Shown here in pieces: positions 1-6,013 of a stretch of 27,910 bases of DNA (the first letter of the stretch is position 1; every line of letters begins with the position of its first letter). The stretch spans positions 1-27,910 of the forward strand of contig UQNC01000028.1 of NCBI GenBank assembly GCA_900542175.1, in the 5' to 3' direction. This DNA is from an uncultured Collinsella sp. (GTDB lineage: Bacteria; Actinomycetota; Coriobacteriia; Coriobacteriales; Coriobacteriaceae). The notes beneath the pieces were generated by a model. It had not been told where the DNA came from. It saw nothing but the letters and a program-made list of their open reading frames with translations, and searched no databases. The position numbers were made by a program, and so were the translations under genes.

Positions 1-612
1 GGCGCTGCCGGTGCGGGCGCGGGCCGCAGCCGTGCTCGCAAGGGCGGCGACCTATCGCTGACCGTCGATGTGACGGCCGAGGACGCGTTTCGCGGTGTGA
101 CGCACAAGGTCACCTACCGCATTCCCTCGACGGGCGAGCAGCAGACCATCACGGTCTCGGTGCCCGCGGGCGCGGTCGATGGCGGCAAGCTACGCTACAA
201 GCGTCGCGGCGAGTATGGCGTTGCGGGTGGCGAGCGCGGCGACCTGGTCGTGACCACGCATGTGGAGGAGCACCCGCTGTTCAAGCGCAAAGGCGCCGAC
301 GTGACCATGGAGGTACCGGTCTCGGTCTACGAGGCGGCGCTCGGCTGCACGGTGGACGTGCCCACACCCGGCGGTGCGACGGTCCGTTTGAAAGTGCCCG
401 CGGGTACTCAGACGGGCAAGAAGTTCCGCTTTAAGGAGATGGGAGCGCCCGACGTTAAGCACCGTGGCCGTACGGGCGCGCTGCTCGTCGAGATCAAGGT
501 GCAGGTCCCCACGAACCTATCCGATGACGAGCGCGATGCCATGACCAAGCTGCGCGAGGCCGACACGCGCGACTATCGCGAGAAGGTCAACCGTTACAAG
601 GCGACGTACTAG
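1..612 (+). CDS. dnaJ: DnaJ-type co-chaperone, C-terminal part (5' truncated by window)
   Basis: The reading frame is open from base 1, so the J domain lies upstream of the window. The visible part starts with a Gly/Ala/Arg linker (the end of a G/F-like region) and runs straight into the DnaJ C-terminal substrate-binding domains. CTD1 begins at DLSLTVDVTAEDAFRGV and contains PAGAVDGGKLRYKRRGEYG. CTD2 begins at HPLFKRKGADVTMEVPVS and contains VKVPAGTQ-like LKVPAGTQTGKKFRF. No CxxCxGxG zinc-finger repeats interrupt CTD1, so this is a class B (CbpA-like) DnaJ rather than class A. DnaJ proteins deliver unfolded clients to DnaK and stimulate its ATPase. An hspR gene follows after 72 bp, matching the actinobacterial dnaK-grpE-dnaJ-hspR order, so dnaK and grpE are expected just left of the window. 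Confidence 0.93.
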   Translation, partial: GAAGAGAGRSRARKGGDLSLTVDVTAEDAFRGVTHKVTYRIPSTGEQQTITVSVPAGAVDGGKLRYKRRGEYGVAGGERGDLVVTTHVEEHPLFKRKGADVTMEVPVSVYEAALGCTVDVPTPGGATVRLKVPAGTQTGKKFRFKEMGAPDVKHRGRTGALLVEIKVQVPTNLSDDERDAMTKLREADTRDYREKVNRYKATY

Positions 613-684
613 GAAGGTCGCGGCGCGCGCCCGCGCCCGCGGGCTTATGATGGACGATAACGAGACGGAAAGGGGTCAGGTAGC

Positions 685-1101
685 ATGGCCGAGGACAATA
701 GGAACAAACCGCTGTACATGATCAGCGTGGCGGCCGAGCTGACCGGCATGCATCCGCAGACACTGCGCGTCTACGAGTCCAAGGGCCTGGTGAACCCCCG
801 GCGCTCGGGCGGTAACACGCGCCTGTATTCGCGTGCCGATATCGAGCGTCTGGAGCTCATCAACCAGCTGACTGACGAGGGTATCAACCTTGCCGGCGTG
901 GTGCGCATTCTCGATATGAAGGAGCGTGCCGAGGAGCGCGAGCGCGAGAACGAGAAGCTCCGCGCTCGCGTGCGCCAGCTCGAGGATGAGCTGCACGAGT
1001 ACAAGATGCAGAAGAAGATCACCGCCCTGGCCCCGCGCGATGGCTCGGTTAACCCCGAGCAAGTCATGCGCAAGCTACTGGGCGCCGGCGGGGACTTATA
1101 G
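685..1101 (+). CDS. hspR: Heat-shock repressor HspR, MerR family
   Basis: This is a 138-residue transcription factor. Residues 8-75 form a MerR-type winged helix: MISVAAELTGMHPQTLRVYE is the recognition helix region, followed by the wing SGGNTRLYSRADIERL. Residues 75-118 form a charged coiled coil (KERAEERERENEKLRARV). In Actinobacteria HspR represses the dnaK operon and clpB, using DnaK as co-repressor, by binding HAIR inverted repeats. The position directly after dnaJ supports HspR over other MerR regulators. The ATG at 685 has a GGTCAGGTAG Shine-Dalgarno region just upstream. A perfect 12-bp hairpin starts at the stop codon. I did not find a clear HAIR match (CTTGAGT-N7-ACTCAAG) ahead of clpB, so control of clpB by this protein is inferred. 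Confidence 0.93.
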   Translation: MAEDNRNKPLYMISVAAELTGMHPQTLRVYESKGLVNPRRSGGNTRLYSRADIERLELINQLTDEGINLAGVVRILDMKERAEERERENEKLRARVRQLEDELHEYKMQKKITALAPRDGSVNPEQVMRKLLGAGGDL

Positions 1102-1128
1102 TTACGCGGTTTTACCAAACCGCGTAAC
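1101..1128. repeat. Perfect 12-bp stem hairpin at end of hspR
   Basis: GTTACGCGGTTT (1101-1112) pairs perfectly with AAACCGCGTAAC (1117-1128) around a 4-nt loop. It begins at the last base of the hspR stop codon. No T-tract follows, so it is not a classical intrinsic terminator, although it could still stall polymerase or protect the mRNA 3' end. Confidence 0.75.
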
Positions 1129-1160
1129 GGCTCGACGCTGCAAGCCCGCCAGAGCGGCGG

Positions 1161-1290
1161 CACTCATTGGGGACAGACTTAAATGAGTGCCCGCAGAATG
1201 AGAGTGGATAATCTCCCGTTTTTGGCCCATGTGCAGGCTCAAAGTGGGAGATTATCCACTCTCGTCATTTCGGCGTCTAAGTCTGCCCCC
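1161..1290. repeat. Nested intergenic palindrome with GGGGACAGACTTA arms
   Basis: Two inverted repeats are nested. The outer arms are GGGGACAGACTTA (1169-1181) and TAAGTCTGCCCCC (1278-1290), with one mismatch. The inner arms are GAGAGTGGATAATCTCCC (1200-1217) and GGGAGATTATCCACTCTC (1246-1263), a perfect 18-bp stem around a 28-nt loop. A third small hairpin, CACTCATT (1161-1168) with AATGAGTG (1182-1189), overlaps the left outer arm. No coding potential is seen. The GGGGAC core links it to the other intergenic hairpins in this window. The structure resembles a REP- or MITE-like element, which is inference. Confidence 0.8.
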
Positions 1291-1428
1291 CGGCACCCAA
1301 CTCGTCCTTTGCTTTACTGAGATAAAGTGAACGTGCAGATTCGTAGCCCACTGGCAACCGTTCTATGGCACGATATTGAACGAATGTATGCTATGCGCCC
1401 AAATCTTTTGGGCAGAGTGGGAGACAGT

Positions 1429-3729
1429 ATGGTCAAGCTGTACGAGGACGGCATCTACCTGCGCCGTGGCAGCGAGGTTGTGCCTGCGGCCGAGGCTGCT
1501 GAGCGCGGTATTACGCAGACGCCCGAGGATGCCAAGCGCGGCACCATCGCGTATTCGATCCTTCAGGCACACAATACGTCCGGCGACCCCGAGGCGCTCA
1601 AGATTCGCTTCGACGCCATGGCGAGCCACGATATCACCTTCGTCGGCATCATCCAGACGGCGCGTGCCTCGGGCATGGAGCAGTTCCCGCTGCCCTACGT
1701 GCTCACCAACTGCCATAACTCGCTGTGCGCCGTGGGCGGCACCATCAACGAGGACGACCACGTCTTTGGCCTCTCCGCTGCTAAGAAGTACGGCGGCATC
1801 TTTGTCCCGCCGCACATCGCCGTTATCCACTCCTTTATGCGTGAGAACTTCGCCGGTTGCGGCAAGATGATCCTGGGTTCGGACTCGCACACCCGCTATG
1901 GTGCCCTGGGCACCATGGCCGTGGGCGAGGGCGGCGGCGAGCTGGCAAAGCAGCTGCTGCGTGACACCTACGACGTCGCCTATCCCGGCGTCGTCGCTTT
2001 CTACCTCACGGGCGCCCCGCGCCCCGGCGTCGGCCCGCACGACGTGGCGCTCGCCATCATCCGCGCCGTCTTTGCCAAGGGCTACGTTAAGAACAAGGTC
2101 ATGGAGTTTGTGGGCCCCGGCATCGCGAGCATGACGACTGACTACCGCAACGGCGTCGATGTCATGACCACCGAGACCACCTGCCTTTCCTCCATTTGGG
2201 CAACCGACGAGGACACGCATGCGTTTTTGACCATGCACGGCCGCGGCGACGACTACCGCGAGCTCAAGCCCGCCGATGTTGCCTACTACGACGGCTGCGT
2301 CGAGGTCGACCTGTCGAGCATCAAGCCCATGATCGCGCTGCCGTTCCATCCTTCCAACGGCTTTGAGATCGACGAGCTCAACGAGAACCTCGAGGACATC
2401 CTGCACGAGGTTGAGCTCGAGGCTGCCAAGATCGGCGAGGGCAAGACGCACTTTAGCCTGCTCGACAAGATCGTCGATGGCAAGCTGCACGTGCAACAGG
2501 GCGTTATCGCCGGCTGCTCGGGCGGCAACTACGACTCCGTGGTCCAGGCTGCCCGCGTGCTCAAGGGCGCCAACACCGGCTGCGGCGAGTTCTCGCTGTC
2601 GGTCTATCCCACGAGCCAGCCCGTGGCGCTTGAGCTTACGCGCCGCGGCTATATCTACGACCTCATGGAGGCCGGCGCCATTGTGCGCACGGCGTTCTGC
2701 GGCCCGTGCTTTGGTGCCGGCGACACGCCTGCCAACAACGGTCTGTCCATCCGCCACACCACGCGCAACTTCCCCAACCGCGAGGGTTCCAAGCCGGGCA
2801 ATGGCCAGCTGAGCGCCGTGGCCCTGATGGATGCCCGCTCCATCGCGGCGACGGCTGCCAACGGTGGCGTCCTGACGCCGGCGACCGACCTGCCCGAGGA
2901 GACTTGGGACGAGGCCTGCGAGTACACCTTTGACGATGCACCGTACGAAAAGCGCGTGTACTGGGGCTTTGGCAAGGCGGAGCCTGCCGACGAGCTGGTC
3001 GAGGGCCCCAACATCAAGCCGTGGCCCGCGATGGAGCCGCTCGGCGACGACATCCTGCTCAAGGTGTGCTCCAAGATCATGGACCCGGTCACCACGACCG
3101 ACGAGCTCATTCCCTCGGGCGAGACGAGCTCCTTCCGCTCCAACCCGCTGGGTCTGGCCGAGTTTACGCTCAGCCGCCGCGACCCTGCCTACGTGGGCCG
3201 CTCCAAGGAGGTTGACGCCGTAGAGAAGCGCCGCGTTGCCGGTGAGGCCGCGGGCGACTTGACCGCGCTCGATGCCGAGCTTGCCGGTGTGTTTGAGGCG
3301 CTGGCCGGTGCGGGCGTCGCGGCAGATGCCAAGGCGACCGAGTTCGGTTCCATGATCTATGCCAAGAAGCCCGGCGACGGCAGCGCCCGTGAGCAGGCCG
3401 CGAGCTGCCAGCGCGTCATCGGCGGTCTGGCCAACATCGTCCACGAGTACGCCACCAAGCGCTATCGCTCCAACGTCATGAACTGGGGCATGGCGCCCTT
3501 CCAGATGGAGGCCGAGCCCAACTTTGAGGTGGGCGACTATGTCTTTGTGCCGGGTATCCGTGCCGCGCTCGATGGCGACCTGAAGAACATCGCTGCCTAC
3601 GTGGTGCGCGCCGACGGTGCAGTCGAGCAGATTGAGCTCTACATTGCCGATATGACGGCCGAGGAGCGTGCCATCGTCAAGGCCGGCTGCCTCATCAACT
3701 ACAACAAGTTCAAGACCGCTGCCGAGTAA
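1429..3729 (+). CDS. Aconitase-superfamily hydratase (YbhJ-like)
   Basis: The protein has 766 residues and the aconitase fold. The signature GSDSHTRYGALG starts at residue 150. The three [4Fe-4S] ligands appear intact: Cys363 in AGCSGG, then Cys424 and Cys427 in CGPCFGAGD. The C-terminal part (about 560-766) corresponds to the swivelling domain. It looks closer to the uncharacterised E. coli YbhJ-type hydratases than to AcnA or AcnB, so citrate/isocitrate isomerisation is possible but not shown; another hydroxy-acid (de)hydratase is equally possible. I chose ATG 1429 because GGGAG lies 5 nt upstream; the frame is open further upstream to a GTG at 1327, with no such site. A small CCCAAA/TTTGGG hairpin sits just before the start. 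The gene stands alone, with no TCA-cycle neighbours. Confidence 0.88.
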   Translation: MVKLYEDGIYLRRGSEVVPAAEAAERGITQTPEDAKRGTIAYSILQAHNTSGDPEALKIRFDAMASHDITFVGIIQTARASGMEQFPLPYVLTNCHNSLCAVGGTINEDDHVFGLSAAKKYGGIFVPPHIAVIHSFMRENFAGCGKMILGSDSHTRYGALGTMAVGEGGGELAKQLLRDTYDVAYPGVVAFYLTGAPRPGVGPHDVALAIIRAVFAKGYVKNKVMEFVGPGIASMTTDYRNGVDVMTTETTCLSSIWATDEDTHAFLTMHGRGDDYRELKPADVAYYDGCVEVDLSSIKPMIALPFHPSNGFEIDELNENLEDILHEVELEAAKIGEGKTHFSLLDKIVDGKLHVQQGVIAGCSGGNYDSVVQAARVLKGANTGCGEFSLSVYPTSQPVALELTRRGYIYDLMEAGAIVRTAFCGPCFGAGDTPANNGLSIRHTTRNFPNREGSKPGNGQLSAVALMDARSIAATAANGGVLTPATDLPEETWDEACEYTFDDAPYEKRVYWGFGKAEPADELVEGPNIKPWPAMEPLGDDILLKVCSKIMDPVTTTDELIPSGETSSFRSNPLGLAEFTLSRRDPAYVGRSKEVDAVEKRRVAGEAAGDLTALDAELAGVFEALAGAGVAADAKATEFGSMIYAKKPGDGSAREQAASCQRVIGGLANIVHEYATKRYRSNVMNWGMAPFQMEAEPNFEVGDYVFVPGIRAALDGDLKNIAAYVVRADGAVEQIELYIADMTAEERAIVKAGCLINYNKFKTAAE

Positions 3730-3740
3730 CGCTGCTGTAC

Positions 3741-3812
3741 GCCCCGGCCACACCGTTCCCTCGTGCTCACGCGCTTCGCGAGGGTCGCCCGAGGGAAAGG
3801 TGTGGCCGGGGC
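3741..3812. repeat. Long imperfect hairpin downstream of the hydratase gene
   Basis: GCCCCGGCCACACC (3741-3754) pairs with GGTGTGGCCGGGGC (3799-3812). The stem continues inward with TTCCCTCG (3756-3763) and CGAGGGAA (3790-3797), giving about 22 paired bases with one mismatch. A further GCGCTTCGCG palindrome lies in the loop. No T-tract follows. It could stabilise the mRNA 3' end or be a repetitive element. Confidence 0.75.
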
Positions 3813-3866
3813 TACCGCGATGTTCTCGTTGGGTCTTGAGGGACGCCAAAAATAGACTTGCTTGAT

Positions 3867-3897
3867 GCCGCCTCTGCTATCGGGGCGGCTTCTTTTT
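3867..3897 (+). terminator. Intrinsic terminator for the hydratase gene
   Basis: GCCGCCTC (3867-3874) pairs with GGGGCGGC (3882-3889), with one mismatch, and is followed directly by TTCTTTTT. The orientation fits termination of plus-strand transcription from the hydratase gene. Confidence 0.8.
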
Positions 3898-3904
3898 GTC
3901 GAAA

Positions 3905-3939
3905 ACCACCACAAAGGGGACAGGCACCTTTGTGGTGGT
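3905..3939. repeat. ACCACCACAAAGG hairpin element, copy 1
   Basis: The perfect 13-bp arms ACCACCACAAAGG (3905-3917) and CCTTTGTGGTGGT (3927-3939) enclose the 9-nt loop ggacaggca. The bases gtcgaaa precede the left arm. The same stem recurs at 4772-4806 and, slightly changed, at 5576-5610. Confidence 0.9.
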
Positions 3940-3992
3940 GGGGACTAGCTCGATGTTGTTGTGATCGTTGAGCGGCATGTTAATGGGCGTCC

Positions 3993-4661
3993 CTACAGGA
4001 TTTCATCCAAGCCGGGAGTCTTGGTTGTTTTGGGGATGCCGAGTTTGGATGACGCGAAATCGTCAACATTGTCCTTAATTCCGTCTTTGGTGTAGACAGT
4101 GACTATATAGGTGCTGTGCCCAAATTCGCTCTTGTCGCGTATCGCCCAGGCCTGCCAGTAGGCAGCTCCGCCTCGCTCTCTGATTTTTCCAATGCGGCGG
4201 AGTTCTGTTCGCTTTAATTTCTGGTCGCTGTCGACGGTTCGGCCGACCTCATCGGTGAGCCCGCACTGTTCAAGCAGTTTGTCGAGGACTTGGTTCATGT
4301 GACGCTCATCGGTGTTTGGAGCATAGTCGTAAGCGAGGGTGATGGAGTCGAGTGGCTGGTCGTCGATCAAATAATTCATCGTCTGAGGTTCAAGGCTGAA
4401 ATGGGGGAAGCATCCATCAATCGTTCCGAGCAGCGGTAACATTGACCGCCAAATTCCGGTGGGAATTCCATCTTCGTAGAACACGCCGCGACAGATAAAG
4501 GAGAGCGAGGTGGCACGCGAGCCGGCGTCGACCATTCCGCATAAATCGAAGGGCGAGGCGATGCCAAGGGAAAAGGGCGTGGCGACGATAAGGAAGAGCA
4601 TCACGATGGGTATGGCGAGAATGGCGATGACGTTGCGACCGGTGGAATGAGACGGCTTCAT
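3993..4661 (-). CDS. Hypothetical single-pass membrane protein
   Basis: This 222-residue protein is not recognised. It has a short basic N-terminus (MKPSHSTGR), one hydrophobic segment at about residues 10-33 (NVIAILAIPIVMLFLIVATP), and a roughly 190-residue hydrophilic C-terminal part predicted to lie outside the cell. That part holds a Lys/Arg-rich stretch (LKRTELRRIGKIRERGG) and ends in a Lys/Thr-rich tail. The start is ATG 4661, with GAGGAG 5 nt upstream; a TTG six codons earlier has no such site. The gene is noticeably AT-richer than the hydratase and clpB genes around it. It lies between two copies of the same hairpin element and points away from the neighbouring membrane-protein gene at 4896. 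Its function is unknown. Confidence 0.72.
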   Translation of the reverse strand: MKPSHSTGRNVIAILAIPIVMLFLIVATPFSLGIASPFDLCGMVDAGSRATSLSFICRGVFYEDGIPTGIWRSMLPLLGTIDGCFPHFSLEPQTMNYLIDDQPLDSITLAYDYAPNTDERHMNQVLDKLLEQCGLTDEVGRTVDSDQKLKRTELRRIGKIRERGGAAYWQAWAIRDKSEFGHSTYIVTVYTKDGIKDNVDDFASSKLGIPKTTKTPGLDEIL

Positions 4662-4771
4662 ATGCGCTCCTCGAGACAAAGATCTGTTGAGGATAGGCAG
4701 AAATGGATATGTTCAGAGAACAATTCAAGTTTAATCTCATGGCGCGAGATGGTCGACCGTTAGCGTCGAAA

Positions 4772-4806
4772 ACCACCACAAAGGTGCCTGTCCCCTTTGT
4801 GGTGGT
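4772..4806. repeat. ACCACCACAAAGG hairpin element, copy 2 (loop inverted)
   Basis: The 13-bp arms are identical to copy 1: ACCACCACAAAGG (4772-4784) and CCTTTGTGGTGGT (4794-4806). The left flank gtcgaaa is also the same. The 9-nt loop is tgcctgtcc, the exact reverse complement of the loop in copy 1. It lies between two divergent genes. Confidence 0.9.
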
Positions 4807-4895
4807 GAGGAGCGCGCGGCTTCTTTTGGTAATAATGCTGGCTGGCGATATCATTAGTGCAGGTAGCGAAGGTTTGCGTTGCGAGGTGCTTTGCT

Positions 4896-5567
4896 GTGAG
4901 AAGTCCTGCCCGTATTGGATTGATTGTTTTGGCGCTTGCGATTACCGTGGTTGGCATGGGCACTGTCGGCATGGCGTTTCTACCTGCTGCGGTGACGGAG
5001 CCGGTGGTCAAGCCTGTGACTCAATCTGTCGAACTTCTGACCGGCGACGACAAGCCCGAGACCATTACCGTTGATTTTGATGAGCAGCCGGCTGTGCTGG
5101 GTATTAGCAATTATCCGCGTATTCAGCTTGGGGCCATGCGCTATACCACGGATACAAGCCTGATCGATAGGGCGTCCGAGCTACTCAAGGGCAAAATATT
5201 TAAGCGTTGGTACGGATATGCGTCCTATCGGGCAAAAGCGAACGACATGGTTGGCGGATGCCACTCTTCCATCGAGCTGGACACTGCAAACGGCGCAAAG
5301 TTATGTGATGTCTCGTACGATCCGGGCTACGAGGGCAATGAGGGTCCGGGCATCTACATCATGGACGGCGATGTCGCCTATGTCATGGAGGGCGACCAGA
5401 CCGAGCCCAACGATTTTATGGGTCAGTGTATCCAAGATGCCTATAAACAGACCTGCTTGCCTGACCCGCAGACTGCACGCGATAGTGGGTCTGCCCGTAC
5501 ATGGCTGTTCGAGGATGAGATGCCCTGGACCGTCGAATCGGGAAGTACGGGTTCGGCGAAGGAGTAG
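4896..5567 (+). CDS. Hypothetical single-pass membrane or exported protein
   Basis: This 223-residue protein is not recognised. The N-terminus is basic and followed by one hydrophobic stretch at about residues 7-30 (IGLIVLALAITVVGMG), which is either an uncleaved anchor or a signal peptide. The remainder is acidic, with two cysteines flanking SSIELDTANGAKL and further ones in MGQCIQDAYKQTC, which could form disulphides outside the cell. I chose GTG 4896 because AGGTG lies 7 nt upstream; an in-frame ATG at 4857 lacks a ribosome-binding site. It is nearly the same length as the divergent membrane protein at 3993-4661 and has a similar layout, but I see no convincing sequence similarity between them. 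It is followed by a hairpin and then the 80-bp-period array. Its function is unknown. Confidence 0.72.
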   Translation: MRSPARIGLIVLALAITVVGMGTVGMAFLPAAVTEPVVKPVTQSVELLTGDDKPETITVDFDEQPAVLGISNYPRIQLGAMRYTTDTSLIDRASELLKGKIFKRWYGYASYRAKANDMVGGCHSSIELDTANGAKLCDVSYDPGYEGNEGPGIYIMDGDVAYVMEGDQTEPNDFMGQCIQDAYKQTCLPDPQTARDSGSARTWLFEDEMPWTVESGSTGSAKE

Positions 5568-5575
5568 AGACCGCG

Positions 5576-5610
5576 ACTACCACAAAGGTACCCGTCCCCT
5601 TTGTAGTAGT
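5576..5610. repeat. ACTACCACAAAGG hairpin element, copy 3 (diverged)
   Basis: ACTACCACAAAGG (5576-5588) and CCTTTGTAGTAGT (5598-5610) pair with one mismatch around the 9-nt loop tacccgtcc. The loop resembles copy 2 in sequence and orientation. It starts 8 bp after the stop codon of the preceding gene and has no T-tract. Confidence 0.85.
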
Positions 5611-5620
5611 TCTCGGTTTG

Positions 5621-5836
5621 TCTCGATCTGTAACATCTTGGCCGCTAAAAGTGGGCCTGGTGTTACAGATTTAGATTTTCGACTCAGGTGTCTTCGTTCG
5701 TCTCGATTTGTAACAGTTAGACCCTAATTTGCCGAGTAGATGTTACAGATTGAGACAAACGGTTGCCGCTGGTCATTTCATCTTGATCCGTAACATCTAG
5801 GATCAAAAATGGCTGCTAGATGTTACAGATCGAGAC
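5621..5836. repeat. Array of three palindromes with an exact 80-bp period
   Basis: Three left arms, ATCTGTAACA (5626-5635), ATTTGTAACA (5706-5715) and ATCCGTAACA (5786-5795), alternate with three identical right arms TGTTACAGAT (5661-5670, 5741-5750, 5821-5830). Loops are always 25 nt and the gaps between units always 35 nt, so the period is exactly 80 bp. Arms extend outward as TCTCGAT and ATYGAGAC in most units; unit 3 pairs over about 20 bp (5781-5800 with 5816-5835). Loop and gap sequences differ. The stretch 5568-6013 between the membrane-protein gene and clpB holds no gene: besides hairpin copy 3 and this array it contains an AT-rich leader with the inverted repeat at 5900-5935. Confidence 0.9.
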
Positions 5837-5899
5837 GGTAGTGCGCCTGGGCAGCGGCGGGCTGACATCTCAGTACCCTATCCATCAATCACTCAGAAA

Positions 5900-5935
5900 A
5901 TCTTATATATAGAGACTTAGATTTGTGTATAAGAT
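5900..5935 (+). promoter_or_regulatory. Inverted repeat in the clpB promoter region (candidate operator)
   Basis: ATCTTATA (5900-5907) is the inverse of TATAAGAT (5928-5935), with 20 bp between them, in the AT-rich stretch about 80-115 bp upstream of clpB. The right arm contains TATAAG (5928-5933), which could be a -10 element, but I see no good -35 box at the right distance. The symmetry suggests an operator. It does not match the HAIR or CIRCE consensus. Confidence 0.35.
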
Positions 5936-6013
5936 CGCGCAAAGCTGGCAACAATACTTCTCGAACAACGTGAAGCCGCCCCGTAGGGCGGCCGCCCCAA
6001 GAGAGGTGATTCC

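Noticed and set aside
1327..1428. Earlier GTG start for the hydratase gene
   Set aside because: The extra 34 residues do not look like part of the family and have no ribosome-binding site, whereas ATG 1429 has GGGAG 5 nt upstream.
1363..3849. Long minus-strand open frame (about 828 codons) opposite the hydratase gene
   Set aside because: Its translation is Gly/Ala/Val/His/Arg/Leu-rich with no domain, typical of the antisense of a GC-rich gene. The plus-strand protein has full catalytic motifs.
5621..5836. CRISPR array
   Set aside because: Repeats alternate in orientation, are only about 10-18 bp, and there are just three units. No cas genes are present. The intervals resemble each other in part, as in duplicated hairpins.
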